This document shows, in pieces, positions 26,716 through 33,791 of a stretch of DNA of 64,000 bases. Origin of the DNA: Gammaproteobacteria bacterium (GTDB taxonomy: Bacteria; Pseudomonadota; Gammaproteobacteria; Pseudomonadales; Azotimanducaceae); the NCBI GenBank assembly GCA_009843635.1, contig VYDB01000078.1:63656-127655 (forward strand). Reading direction: 5' to 3'. Numbering within the stretch: position 1 is the stretch's first letter; the number at the start of each line of letters is the position of its first letter. The position numbers and the translations under genes are program-made. Below the pieces are notes generated by a model, which worked only from the letters and a program-made list of their open reading frames with translations, was not told where the DNA came from and did not search any database.

Positions 26716-27443
26716 AACTGTTGGTTCACCAGTTGTTCGACGTAAGAGTCGCCGGGCGCGTTGACCACCTCGTCGGTGGTGCCCGAACGGACCACTTGGC
26801 CAGCCCTGAGGATGACCAGGCGGTCGCCAAGGTGCACCGCTTCGCGCATGTCGTGGGTGACCAGCACGGTGCTGACGCCCTCGTGGCGTTGAACGAACTC
26901 AAAGCGTTCGTAAATGCCGACCCGAGTGATGGGATCGACCGCCGAAAAGGGTTCGTCGAGCAACAGCAGGCCGGGCTTCAGCATCAAGGCCCGGCACAGG
27001 CCCACCCGCTGTTGCTGCCCACCCGACAACTGATGCGGATAGCGCCGGGAAACCTCCTCCGGCAGGTCCATTTCCTCAAGCAGTTCCGCATAGCGCGCCT
27101 CGATGGCATCCTGCGTCCAGCCTTCGAGCTGGGCCAGCAGCACCACGTTTTGCCGGTTGGTGAGATGCGGAAACAGCCCAGCGCCCTGCACCGCATAACC
27201 GATGCGGCGGCGGAAGGGCTCGACCGCTTGGCGGGGGACGGCTTCACCGAACACCCTGACCTGCCCAGCATCCGGTTGCAACACGCCGTTGATGAGCTGC
27301 AGCAGGGTGGTCTTGCCGCTGCCGCTCTCACCGACCACGGCGGTGGTCAAGCCCGCCGGGAAGCTCAGATTGACGCCATCGAGCACCGGAACGCCGGCGA
27401 AGGCCTTGGCCACGCCATCGAATTGAACCGCCTCAGCAGCCAA
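26712..27443 (-). CDS. Osmoprotectant ABC transporter ATP-binding protein (OpuCA-like, no CBS domains)
   Basis: 243 residues from TTG 27441-27443, chosen because AGGGG lies six bases upstream and the family starts here (AAEAVQFDGVAKAF); the frame stays open to 27554 through repeat sequence that does not look like protein. Walker A is GESGSGKTT, signature LSGGQQQRVGLCRAL, Walker B LLLLDEPFSAVD, switch His VLVTHD. It lacks the C-terminal CBS pair of OpuA/ProV. It energises the fused importer encoded downstream. Confidence 0.88.
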   Translation of the reverse strand: MAAEAVQFDGVAKAFAGVPVLDGVNLSFPAGLTTAVVGESGSGKTTLLQLINGVLQPDAGQVRVFGEAVPRQAVEPFRRRIGYAVQGAGLFPHLTNRQNVVLLAQLEGWTQDAIEARYAELLEEMDLPEEVSRRYPHQLSGGQQQRVGLCRALMLKPGLLLLDEPFSAVDPITRVGIYERFEFVQRHEGVSTVLVTHDMREAVHLGDRLVILRAGQVVRSGTTDEVVNAPGDSYVEQLVNQQL

Positions 27444-27453
27444 GATCGCCCCT

Positions 27454-27712
27454 AGGGAGCCGCTGATCAAGTCCCGGAAGCTCAGAGGAGCCTGGCGGGC
27501 GTGATGGCAAGGCGCGGCGAAGCCGTGTGGCAGGCCCCACACAATGAGCCGCAACGCGGCCAGCGCGGTCGCCAGGCCCTCCCGGAGGGCGTCTCACGAC
27601 GCCCAGCGACGCAAATTCGCCGTTTTGCGGACCACCATCACCCCACCGCAACATCTTCTCAGTCCTCAACCAGTGAGGCGCTGAGCGAACGGGACTTGAT
27701 CAGCGGCTCCCT
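27454..27712. repeat. Inverted repeat pair spanning the sbcB 3' end
   Basis: Arms 27454-27485 and 27681-27712 are inverted repeats matching at 29 of 32 positions. A 23-base perfect core (starting AGGGAGCCGC) and a 6-base outer match (GCTCAG) are separated by a mismatched GAA. The right arm encodes part of the exonuclease C-terminus (EPLIKSRS). The left arm lies just upstream of the transporter ATPase start. The span resembles a small element with terminal inverted repeats, or an inverted copy of the sbcB end. Confidence 0.75.
27576..27604. other. Two overlapping, mutually exclusive hairpins
   Basis: GCCCTCC (27576-27582) pairs with GGAGGGC (27584-27590). Alternatively GGGCGTC (27587-27593) pairs with GACGCCC (27598-27604) around a TCAC loop. 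The two share 27587-27590, so only one can form. They lie in the 215 bases between sbcB and the transporter ATPase gene. There is no T-run, so a simple terminator is unlikely. Confidence 0.5.
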
Positions 27713-29119
27713 CAGCCCGTCGAGGTGGGCGCGAATCGCCCGCAAAACCCCGTCACCGTCCGCCCCCTGCTTCCGCAATTCGTCCAGCCGCGCCTCCACC
27801 TGGGCCATGGTGCGCCACCGGGCTTGGTCCGCCTGGAGCTTGGCGACCACCCAGTCTCGCCACCGCGCCTGCTCGGCATCGGTCAGGCGTTCCGGGAAGC
27901 TACGGGCCTTCACACGCTTGGCCAGTTCCGGCAGGCGCGGGTCGTCGTAGTCCAGGTCAAGCCAGCGGCCCTCGGCCAAGGCTTGATTGAAACTCAGGCA
28001 ACGGTTGCGATCATCGTCGCCCAGAAAGCCATCGTAGAGCGCCGCCTCCACATCCGCCGCCGCCACCGGCTGCTCCTGGCGGTACACGTCCTCAATCTTC
28101 CGTTCCACGCCCGCCCCTCGCAGCCGCCGAAGCCGCTCGGCCACCAGATCGGCATCGTAGCCCAAGCGCTCCGCATCGGCTGGCCTGACCACTGACAGGG
28201 GCGCGATGAAAGGGCACTTGTTCAGTCGGATTTCCTTGAGCGGCGGCCGAACGGCCACCTCGGCGCCAAACAGCGCTTCGCGGATTTGGTCCGCATCCCA
28301 CTCGATCAGCGCTTCGATATCCTCGCCCAAGTCGGCAACGATGACGGAGTTGCCGTTGGCGGGATGCCGGCAGACCGCAACCACCGGCGCAAAGCCGTAG
28401 CGTCGGCGCGGGTACTTGCCGGAGACATGCGCCAGCGCCTCGCCACCCAGGGGCAGCAGCAGGTCTCCTGCCAGGCGCTTGAACCGCAAGCCCAGAAAGT
28501 AGGCGAAGAGCCTTGGTTGCCGTTCTTTGAGCAGGCGCGCCAACGCCACCGTGGCGGTCACGTCGGACAGGGCGTCATGGGCCTGCCCGTGCTCCAAGCC
28601 GTTGGCGTCGGTCAAGGCCGACAGGCTGTACACCGGCAGGCCGTTGTCGTCCCGGGGCCATTCGATGCCTTCGGGACGCAGTGCGCCTGCCGCCCGGACC
28701 AAATCCATGAGATCCCAGCGTGAGTTGCCGCCCTGCCACTCCCGGGCGTAGGGGTCCATCAGGTTGCGGTAGAGGCCGTGACGAATGAACTCGTCATCGA
28801 AACGCAGGTTGTTGTACCCCGCCACGCAGGTGCCCGGCACCGAAAACAGGGCGTTGATCTTGGCCAGGGCACGCCACTCGGAAAGGCCCTCCTGCCGGGT
28901 GCGCTGCGGCGTGATGCCGGTGACCAGGGCTGCATCCGGATCCGGCAGCACATCGTCGGGCAAGTGAACGTAGGTGACGAATTCATCCCCCATTGGTTCG
29001 AGGTCCGGGCCGGTCCGCAACCCGGCGAACTGCAGGATGCGGTCCCAGCGCGGATCGGTGCCGGAGGTCTCCAGATCGTACCAGTAGAAACTGTCACCCA
29101 AGGGCCCCTTCCCCTTCAT
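27659..29119 (-). CDS. sbcB: Exodeoxyribonuclease I
   Basis: 486 residues from ATG 29117-29119, the usual length; upstream in-frame codons are not conserved. It is a DEDDh exonuclease: YWYDLETSG (Asp-Glu), VAGYNNLRFDDEFIRH (Asp) and HGQAHDALSDVTATVALA (His-Asp). An SH3-like and helical C-terminal ExoI region follows (PLSVVRPADAERLG). It degrades single-stranded DNA 3' to 5' in recombination and mismatch repair. The last residues (EPLIKSRSLSASLVED) fall in an inverted repeat, so the C-terminus may have been replaced by inserted sequence. Confidence 0.92.
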   Translation of the reverse strand: MKGKGPLGDSFYWYDLETSGTDPRWDRILQFAGLRTGPDLEPMGDEFVTYVHLPDDVLPDPDAALVTGITPQRTRQEGLSEWRALAKINALFSVPGTCVAGYNNLRFDDEFIRHGLYRNLMDPYAREWQGGNSRWDLMDLVRAAGALRPEGIEWPRDDNGLPVYSLSALTDANGLEHGQAHDALSDVTATVALARLLKERQPRLFAYFLGLRFKRLAGDLLLPLGGEALAHVSGKYPRRRYGFAPVVAVCRHPANGNSVIVADLGEDIEALIEWDADQIREALFGAEVAVRPPLKEIRLNKCPFIAPLSVVRPADAERLGYDADLVAERLRRLRGAGVERKIEDVYRQEQPVAAADVEAALYDGFLGDDDRNRCLSFNQALAEGRWLDLDYDDPRLPELAKRVKARSFPERLTDAEQARWRDWVVAKLQADQARWRTMAQVEARLDELRKQGADGDGVLRAIRAHLDGLREPLIKSRSLSASLVED

Positions 29120-29189
29120 CCAGCATGCGATCCGCCAAGTCCCCCGGACCGAGTTGCAAAGCGCCGCAGGCTGCGGCAATCTCGAAGCA

Positions 29190-30569
29190 ATGTCGCCGCC
29201 CCTCAAGAAGTTTGCCGGACCGGCAGGCCCCATTCTTGCAGTTCTCGCCGGATTATTCATGTTGCAGGCGGGCTTCGATGCGCCCGCCGCCATCACGCTG
29301 GGCGTCACGGCGCTGTGCGTGGTCTGGTGGGTGTTCGAGCCCATCCCGATTCCCGCCACCTCCCTGGCTCCCTTGGCCATACTGCCGCTGACCGGCGTGC
29401 TGACCGCCGCCGAGGTCGGCGCCGCCTACGGCCATCCGGTGGTGCTGCTGCTGCTCGGCGGCTTCATCCTGGCCACTGCGCTGGAGAAGAGCGGCGCCCA
29501 CCGGCGCATGGCCCTCGGCTTGGTGCGGGCCTTCGGCGGCGGCAGCAGCCGAAGGCTGGTGTTCGGCTTCATGGCCGCTTCGGCGCTGATGAGCATGTGG
29601 ATCTCCAATACCGCCACCACCCTGATGCTGCTGCCGGTGGCGCTGGCGGTGGTGGAGAAGTCAGATGATCCGAAGCTGGCCCGGCCATTGCTGCTCGGCA
29701 TCGCTTACGCCGCCAGCGTCGGCGGCATGGGCACGCCCATCGGCACGCCCCCGAACGTCGTCTTCATGGGCGTGTACAGCGACTTCATGGGCACCGAGTT
29801 CAGCTTCCTGGAATGGATGTCCTTCGGCCTGCCGGTGGTGGCGGTGATGGTGCCCTTGGTCGGCCTGTGGCTGACCCGGCGGGTTTCCTACAAAGGCGAG
29901 ATCAGCCTGCCCGCCCCCGGCCCCTGGAGCACCGGGGAGGTGCGGGTGGTGATCGTGTTCGGCGCCACCGCCTTGGCCTGGATCACCCGCAAGGAACCCT
30001 TCGGCGGCTGGACCGAGTGGTTCGGCGCACCCTACTCCAACGATGCCATGGTCGCCTTTCTGGCGGTCATCGCCATGTTCCTGGTGCCCAACGGCAAGGG
30101 CGGACGGCTGCTCGACTGGGAGACGGCCACCAAGATTCCTTGGGGCATGCTGATCCTGTTCGGCGCCGGCCTCACCATTGCCAGCGCCTTCGCCTCATCG
30201 GGCTTGAGCGAAGCCATCGGCAACCTCCTGGGCGGCATCTCCGCCTGGCACGTGCTGGCGGTGATGGGGGTGATCTGCCTGTCGGTCACCTTCCTGACCG
30301 AGACCACGAGCAACACCGCCACCACCACGCTGCTGATGCCCATCCTCGCTGCCGCGGCGCTCGGCGCGGGCATGGACCCCCGACTCTTGATGATCCCCGC
30401 CGCCATGAGCGCCTCCTGCGCCTTCATGCTGCCGGTGGCCACGGCGCCCAACGTCATCATGTTCGGCACCGGCCGAATCCCCGTTGAAGTCATGGCCCGC
30501 GAGGGCTTTGCACTGAACCTCATCGGCGCGGTGGTCATCGCCAGCCTCTGCTACCTGCTGGTTGCGTAG
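29190..30569 (+). CDS. DASS/SLC13-family anion transporter
   Basis: 459 residues, about 11-12 membrane helices. Both sodium/substrate motifs of the family are present: ISNTATTLML in the first half and ETTSNTATTTLLMP in the second, in inverted repeat halves. It probably imports dicarboxylates, citrate or sulfate with sodium. The start is ATG 29190, right before the first helix; an earlier frame position at 29154 is less likely. It is divergent from sbcB by 70 bases, and its 3' end overlaps a convergent aminopeptidase frame by 375 bases. Confidence 0.88.
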   Translation: MSPPLKKFAGPAGPILAVLAGLFMLQAGFDAPAAITLGVTALCVVWWVFEPIPIPATSLAPLAILPLTGVLTAAEVGAAYGHPVVLLLLGGFILATALEKSGAHRRMALGLVRAFGGGSSRRLVFGFMAASALMSMWISNTATTLMLLPVALAVVEKSDDPKLARPLLLGIAYAASVGGMGTPIGTPPNVVFMGVYSDFMGTEFSFLEWMSFGLPVVAVMVPLVGLWLTRRVSYKGEISLPAPGPWSTGEVRVVIVFGATALAWITRKEPFGGWTEWFGAPYSNDAMVAFLAVIAMFLVPNGKGGRLLDWETATKIPWGMLILFGAGLTIASAFASSGLSEAIGNLLGGISAWHVLAVMGVICLSVTFLTETTSNTATTTLLMPILAAAALGAGMDPRLLMIPAAMSASCAFMLPVATAPNVIMFGTGRIPVEVMAREGFALNLIGAVVIASLCYLLVA

Positions 30570-31631
30570 CGCCGTAAACGCCGCCTCGCGCGCAGCCGCT
30601 TCAAGCTGCGCCAACTCGTCCACGGCGGCGAAAAAACCGGCCCAGTCCGGATGCCGCCGATGCAGGGCGGCGAAGGCCGGCTGCCAGTGCCGGTAGGTGG
30701 CCAGCGAGGCCAGGTAGGCGTTGTTCACCCGCTCCATCACCCGGTCGTAGCGTCCGCCGCCGAGCCGGGGGCGATTGACCTGATAGCAGGAGCGCATGGC
30801 ATCCAGCAACCTTGCCTTGGCAGGCCCAAGGCCCATCGTGCCGTTTTGGTCGTAGAGCGCTGTGAGGCCAGCCTTGGCGCGCATGAGCAGCCCAATCAGT
30901 CTGCGCCACTCCGCTTGCTGCTGGCGGTGCGCCGCGAACTCATCGGACCGGCCCTGAAGGGTAAACCATTGGCGGGCGCCCTCTTCGCCCACAAAGCTGG
31001 CAAAGGCCTCGTTCAGCGGCACGTCATTGGCCACCCAGAGCCGCCGGTGCGCCGTCTCATGGATCAGCAGTTCGGCCAGCTCCGCCTCCGGCCAGTCGAT
31101 GAAGGTGCTGAGCAGCGGATCGTCGAACCAGCCGAGCGTGGAGTAGGCGGCGACCCCGCCAACGAAGGTCTCCAAGCCCTGGTCGGCCAAGCGGTGGGCG
31201 GCGCGGCGGGCGGCATCTTGGGAGAAGTAGCCGCGATAGGGGGTGCAACCAGCGAACGGATGGCACCATTGGCGAGCCTCCAAGGAGAACGGCGGGGCGG
31301 CGAAGACGTTCCACAGCACATGGCTGCGCTCGAGGTCGGCGAAGCGCCGGTAGCTGGCGCCGGGGTCCAAGCCCATTTCCGACTCGGCGAAGCGAAGAAT
31401 CTCCCCGGCTCGCCGCAGCCGGGCCTTGAGCGATGCGGGGGTCGCCGGATCCGCCAACAGCGCATCGACCGGCTGCGATGCCCGCAGCACCCCCCAATGC
31501 CCGCCCACCGCTTGGGCGTAGTAGCCGAGGTTTGCGCAGCCGCCGAGCGCCATGGCCAGCAGCAACATGAAGAGCGCTGGCACCACTGGCTTGATGAAGG
31601 CTAAGGGCCGAGTTGGGGGCTGCGGCCTCAA
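30195..31631 (-). CDS. Predicted aminopeptidase lipoprotein (COG4324-like), C-terminally extended
   Basis: 478 residues from TTG 31629-31631, whose TGA overlap with the Fic gene stop suggests coupling. A lipoprotein signal (FMLLLAMALGGC) is followed by the metallopeptidase core with zinc motif HETAH (191-195) and the downstream NEAFASFVGEEGA, giving the third ligand Glu. The family normally ends near residue 345-360. Here no stop occurs, and the frame runs on for about 120 residues antisense to the DASS transporter gene (His/Gly/Asp-rich, not protein-like). Either the native stop is lost or the end is an error. Substrate unknown; location inner or outer membrane, periplasmic face. Confidence 0.72.
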   Translation of the reverse strand: MRPQPPTRPLAFIKPVVPALFMLLLAMALGGCANLGYYAQAVGGHWGVLRASQPVDALLADPATPASLKARLRRAGEILRFAESEMGLDPGASYRRFADLERSHVLWNVFAAPPFSLEARQWCHPFAGCTPYRGYFSQDAARRAAHRLADQGLETFVGGVAAYSTLGWFDDPLLSTFIDWPEAELAELLIHETAHRRLWVANDVPLNEAFASFVGEEGARQWFTLQGRSDEFAAHRQQQAEWRRLIGLLMRAKAGLTALYDQNGTMGLGPAKARLLDAMRSCYQVNRPRLGGGRYDRVMERVNNAYLASLATYRHWQPAFAALHRRHPDWAGFFAAVDELAQLEAAAREAAFTALRNQQVAEAGDDHRADEVQCKALAGHDFNGDSAGAEHDDVGRRGHRQHEGAGGAHGGGDHQESGVHARAERRGSEDGHQQRGGGGVARGLGQEGDRQADHPHHRQHVPGGDAAQEVADGFAQAR

Positions 31632-32614
31632 TCGACCGATACGGGTGGAAGATATTGGTCACCAACCGTGCGGCCGCCATTGCCGTTCGGACGGTTTAGG
31701 TTGCCCGCCAAGGCTCTCTGAGCAACCAAGATTCCCCCGAACAGGCCTTCCATTGACCAGCTGCCAATGAAGTCGGAAAACACCTTCAGATTACCCTCGT
31801 CGGCCACCTCAAGGGCGATGATATACACAAACTTGCTTTCGGTGCTCACCACTGGCGGCGGCAGGCCGCGCTTGACGTAGGCCCAGGCCATGAGCAGCCG
31901 GGAGACCCGCCCGTTGCCGTCCTGGAACGGGTGAGTGAGGACGAACCGATGGTGCAGCCAAGCCGCTTCGGCGTTGACCGGGTAGTTCCGGTGGCGAATG
32001 TCGTCGTTGTACAGATCGATGAACCGGCGCATCTCCGGCACCACCTGCTCCGGCGGGCAGTACTCGTACACCACGCCGTCTTGTCGGCGGGGATTGTTGG
32101 GCCTCACCTTCCACTGGCCTTTGCCGCGAAACGGCACTTGAACGCGCCGACCTTGGGGATCGATGCCCGCGACGGTGTCCTGATGTTGGGTCAGCACAGC
32201 GTGCCAGCTCTTGATCATGTAGGTGGAAAGGGGGCGACCGCTGGCAACGTCATCGAACATCATGTCGTAGGCGGCCTCCTGATCCTCCAGCAGCCCGCGC
32301 AGGGTTTGGTCCTCAAGCCCCTCAAGAGTGTGTGACCCGACGGCACCCGCGAAGCCCTCCGCGATGAGCTGCTCAGTCACGCCACGCCGCAGCGTGTACA
32401 AGCCCTCGATCTGCCCGGTCTCCAAGGCGAAGGCGCGCACCCGCTCCCGAAGCCACCCGTCCAAAAAGCGCGACTCCGGGGAGCCAGCCTTCAGTTGTCG
32501 CTGGCAGTCGGCCCACTCCGCCTCAAGGTCGGCAAAGCCGGGCGTTGCCCAGCCTTCCGCCCCCTCCGGCATACCTGTGAGGGGCATCCATTTTTCGGGG
32601 GCCTGCGCGTCCAT
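31628..32614 (-). CDS. Fic-domain AMP-transferase with built-in inhibitory helix
   Basis: 328 residues. The Fic motif is complete: HPFQDGNGRVSR at 228-239, so the enzyme should transfer AMP (or another nucleotide) to Ser, Thr or Tyr of target proteins. An N-terminal class II inhibitory motif is visible, TGQIEG at 66-71 (pattern S/T-x-x-x-E-G/N), whose Glu blocks the ATP site. No separate antitoxin is needed, and none is encoded nearby. The C-terminus (VADEGNLKVFSDFIGSWS) lacks a winged helix. The aminopeptidase gene follows with overlap; the acyltransferase gene is divergent. Confidence 0.88.
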   Translation of the reverse strand: MDAQAPEKWMPLTGMPEGAEGWATPGFADLEAEWADCQRQLKAGSPESRFLDGWLRERVRAFALETGQIEGLYTLRRGVTEQLIAEGFAGAVGSHTLEGLEDQTLRGLLEDQEAAYDMMFDDVASGRPLSTYMIKSWHAVLTQHQDTVAGIDPQGRRVQVPFRGKGQWKVRPNNPRRQDGVVYEYCPPEQVVPEMRRFIDLYNDDIRHRNYPVNAEAAWLHHRFVLTHPFQDGNGRVSRLLMAWAYVKRGLPPPVVSTESKFVYIIALEVADEGNLKVFSDFIGSWSMEGLFGGILVAQRALAGNLNRPNGNGGRTVGDQYLPPVSVD

Positions 32615-32680
32615 TTCCGTCTCTCAAGTCCCGTGCCGACAAGCGACCACCATTTTACAGCCGGCCCCTTCCACGTTCGC

Positions 32681-32739
32681 GGAGTTTCGCGACAGCGAAA
32701 CTCCAATCGAACTTGCAGCCCCAAGGGGCTGCAAGTTCG
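32681..32739. repeat. Twin hairpin (REP-like) element
   Basis: Two perfect palindromes lie side by side. GGAGTTTCGC/GCGAAACTCC (32681-32704) has a GACA loop; 32708-32739 has 15-base arms (CGAACTTGCAGCCCC) with AA in the centre. They sit between divergent genes, so they are not terminators. The GAGTTTCGC stem recurs at 48408-48431. Confidence 0.75.
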
Positions 32740-32775
32740 CTGGCACCATCCATCCCCCTGTGCTATGTGTGCCCA

Positions 32776-33660
32776 ATGGCTTGGCTCAAGGGTTCCCTTT
32801 CAGCGGCGTACATTACCCTCAACACGGCGGCGGTGTGCGCCCTGCTCTATCCGATGGCCGTGCTGCGGCTGCCTCTAACCGGCGCTTGGCGCAGCGCCAT
32901 GACCCAGCGCATGGACCTCATCATCGACTTGTGGGTGAGCGCCAACAACGGTCTCATCAAGACCTTGAGGTTGATCGACATCGAGGTGCAGTGGCCGTCC
33001 GAGCCGCTCCGCCGCGACCGCTGGTACATGGTGGTCAGCAACCATCAGACCTGGACCGACATCATACTGCTGCAATCGGCCCTGCGCCCGATGCTGCCGC
33101 CGCTGAAGTTCTTCACCAAGCGCGAACTCATCTGGCTGCCGCTGGCGGGCTTGGCGATGAAGCTGCTCGGCTTTCCCTACGTCCGCCGCGCCCGCCAAAC
33201 CGGGGACGGCAACGGCCAAACAGCCGCCGGCAAGGACCGGGACGCCATCACTGCCGCCTGCGCCGTGTTCCGCAACCATCCCACCGCCGTGCTCAGCTTC
33301 CTGGAGGGCACCCGCTTCACGCCCGCCAAGCGAGACGCCCGAAACAGCCGCTTCCAACACCTGCTGAACCCCAAGATCGGGGGCTTAAGCGCCGTCCTTG
33401 GCGGCCTTGCGGACGAACTCGACACGCTGGTCGATGTGACCATTCACTATCCCGGCGCCCCGCCGGGCTTCTGGGAATTCCTGCAGGGGAAGTGCCCCCG
33501 CGCCCGGATGCGCGTGGACGCGCACCGCTTAGGCGATGAATTGCGCGACCCTGACCCTGCCGTGCAGCGGGCCAGGGTTGGGGCGTTCGTTGAGGCGTTG
33601 TGGCGGGCGAAGGATGCTCGGTTGGGTGAGGCGGCACTCAAGCAATGGGCGGGTAGCTAA
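32776..33660 (+). CDS. 1-acylglycerol-3-phosphate O-acyltransferase (PlsC family, YihG-like)
   Basis: 294 residues from ATG 32776. It has the HX4D catalytic motif (NHQTWTD, His90 and Asp95) and FLEGTRF (Glu177-Arg180) for phosphate binding, with a hydrophobic N-terminal helix (AAYITLNTAAVCALLYPMAV). It transfers acyl chains to lysophosphatidic acid at the inner membrane. The length and spacing fit YihG/YihG-like enzymes rather than the shorter PlsC. The twin hairpin lies in its upstream region. Confidence 0.9.
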   Translation: MAWLKGSLSAAYITLNTAAVCALLYPMAVLRLPLTGAWRSAMTQRMDLIIDLWVSANNGLIKTLRLIDIEVQWPSEPLRRDRWYMVVSNHQTWTDIILLQSALRPMLPPLKFFTKRELIWLPLAGLAMKLLGFPYVRRARQTGDGNGQTAAGKDRDAITAACAVFRNHPTAVLSFLEGTRFTPAKRDARNSRFQHLLNPKIGGLSAVLGGLADELDTLVDVTIHYPGAPPGFWEFLQGKCPRARMRVDAHRLGDELRDPDPAVQRARVGAFVEALWRAKDARLGEAALKQWAGS

Positions 33661-33791
33661 CCGCGGCGGGACTGAATGCGGCCGGAATTCGCACAGAAGC
33701 GCCAGCCAGCATTCCGATTGGATTCACTCAACAGCGCGTTGTATAGTTCGTGATTGCCTTTCTACCCCATTCCGACGCGGAGTATTTCCCC

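Noticed and set aside
32681-32739. Hairpins as rho-independent terminators
   Set aside because: They lie between divergent gene starts, and no T-run follows either stem.
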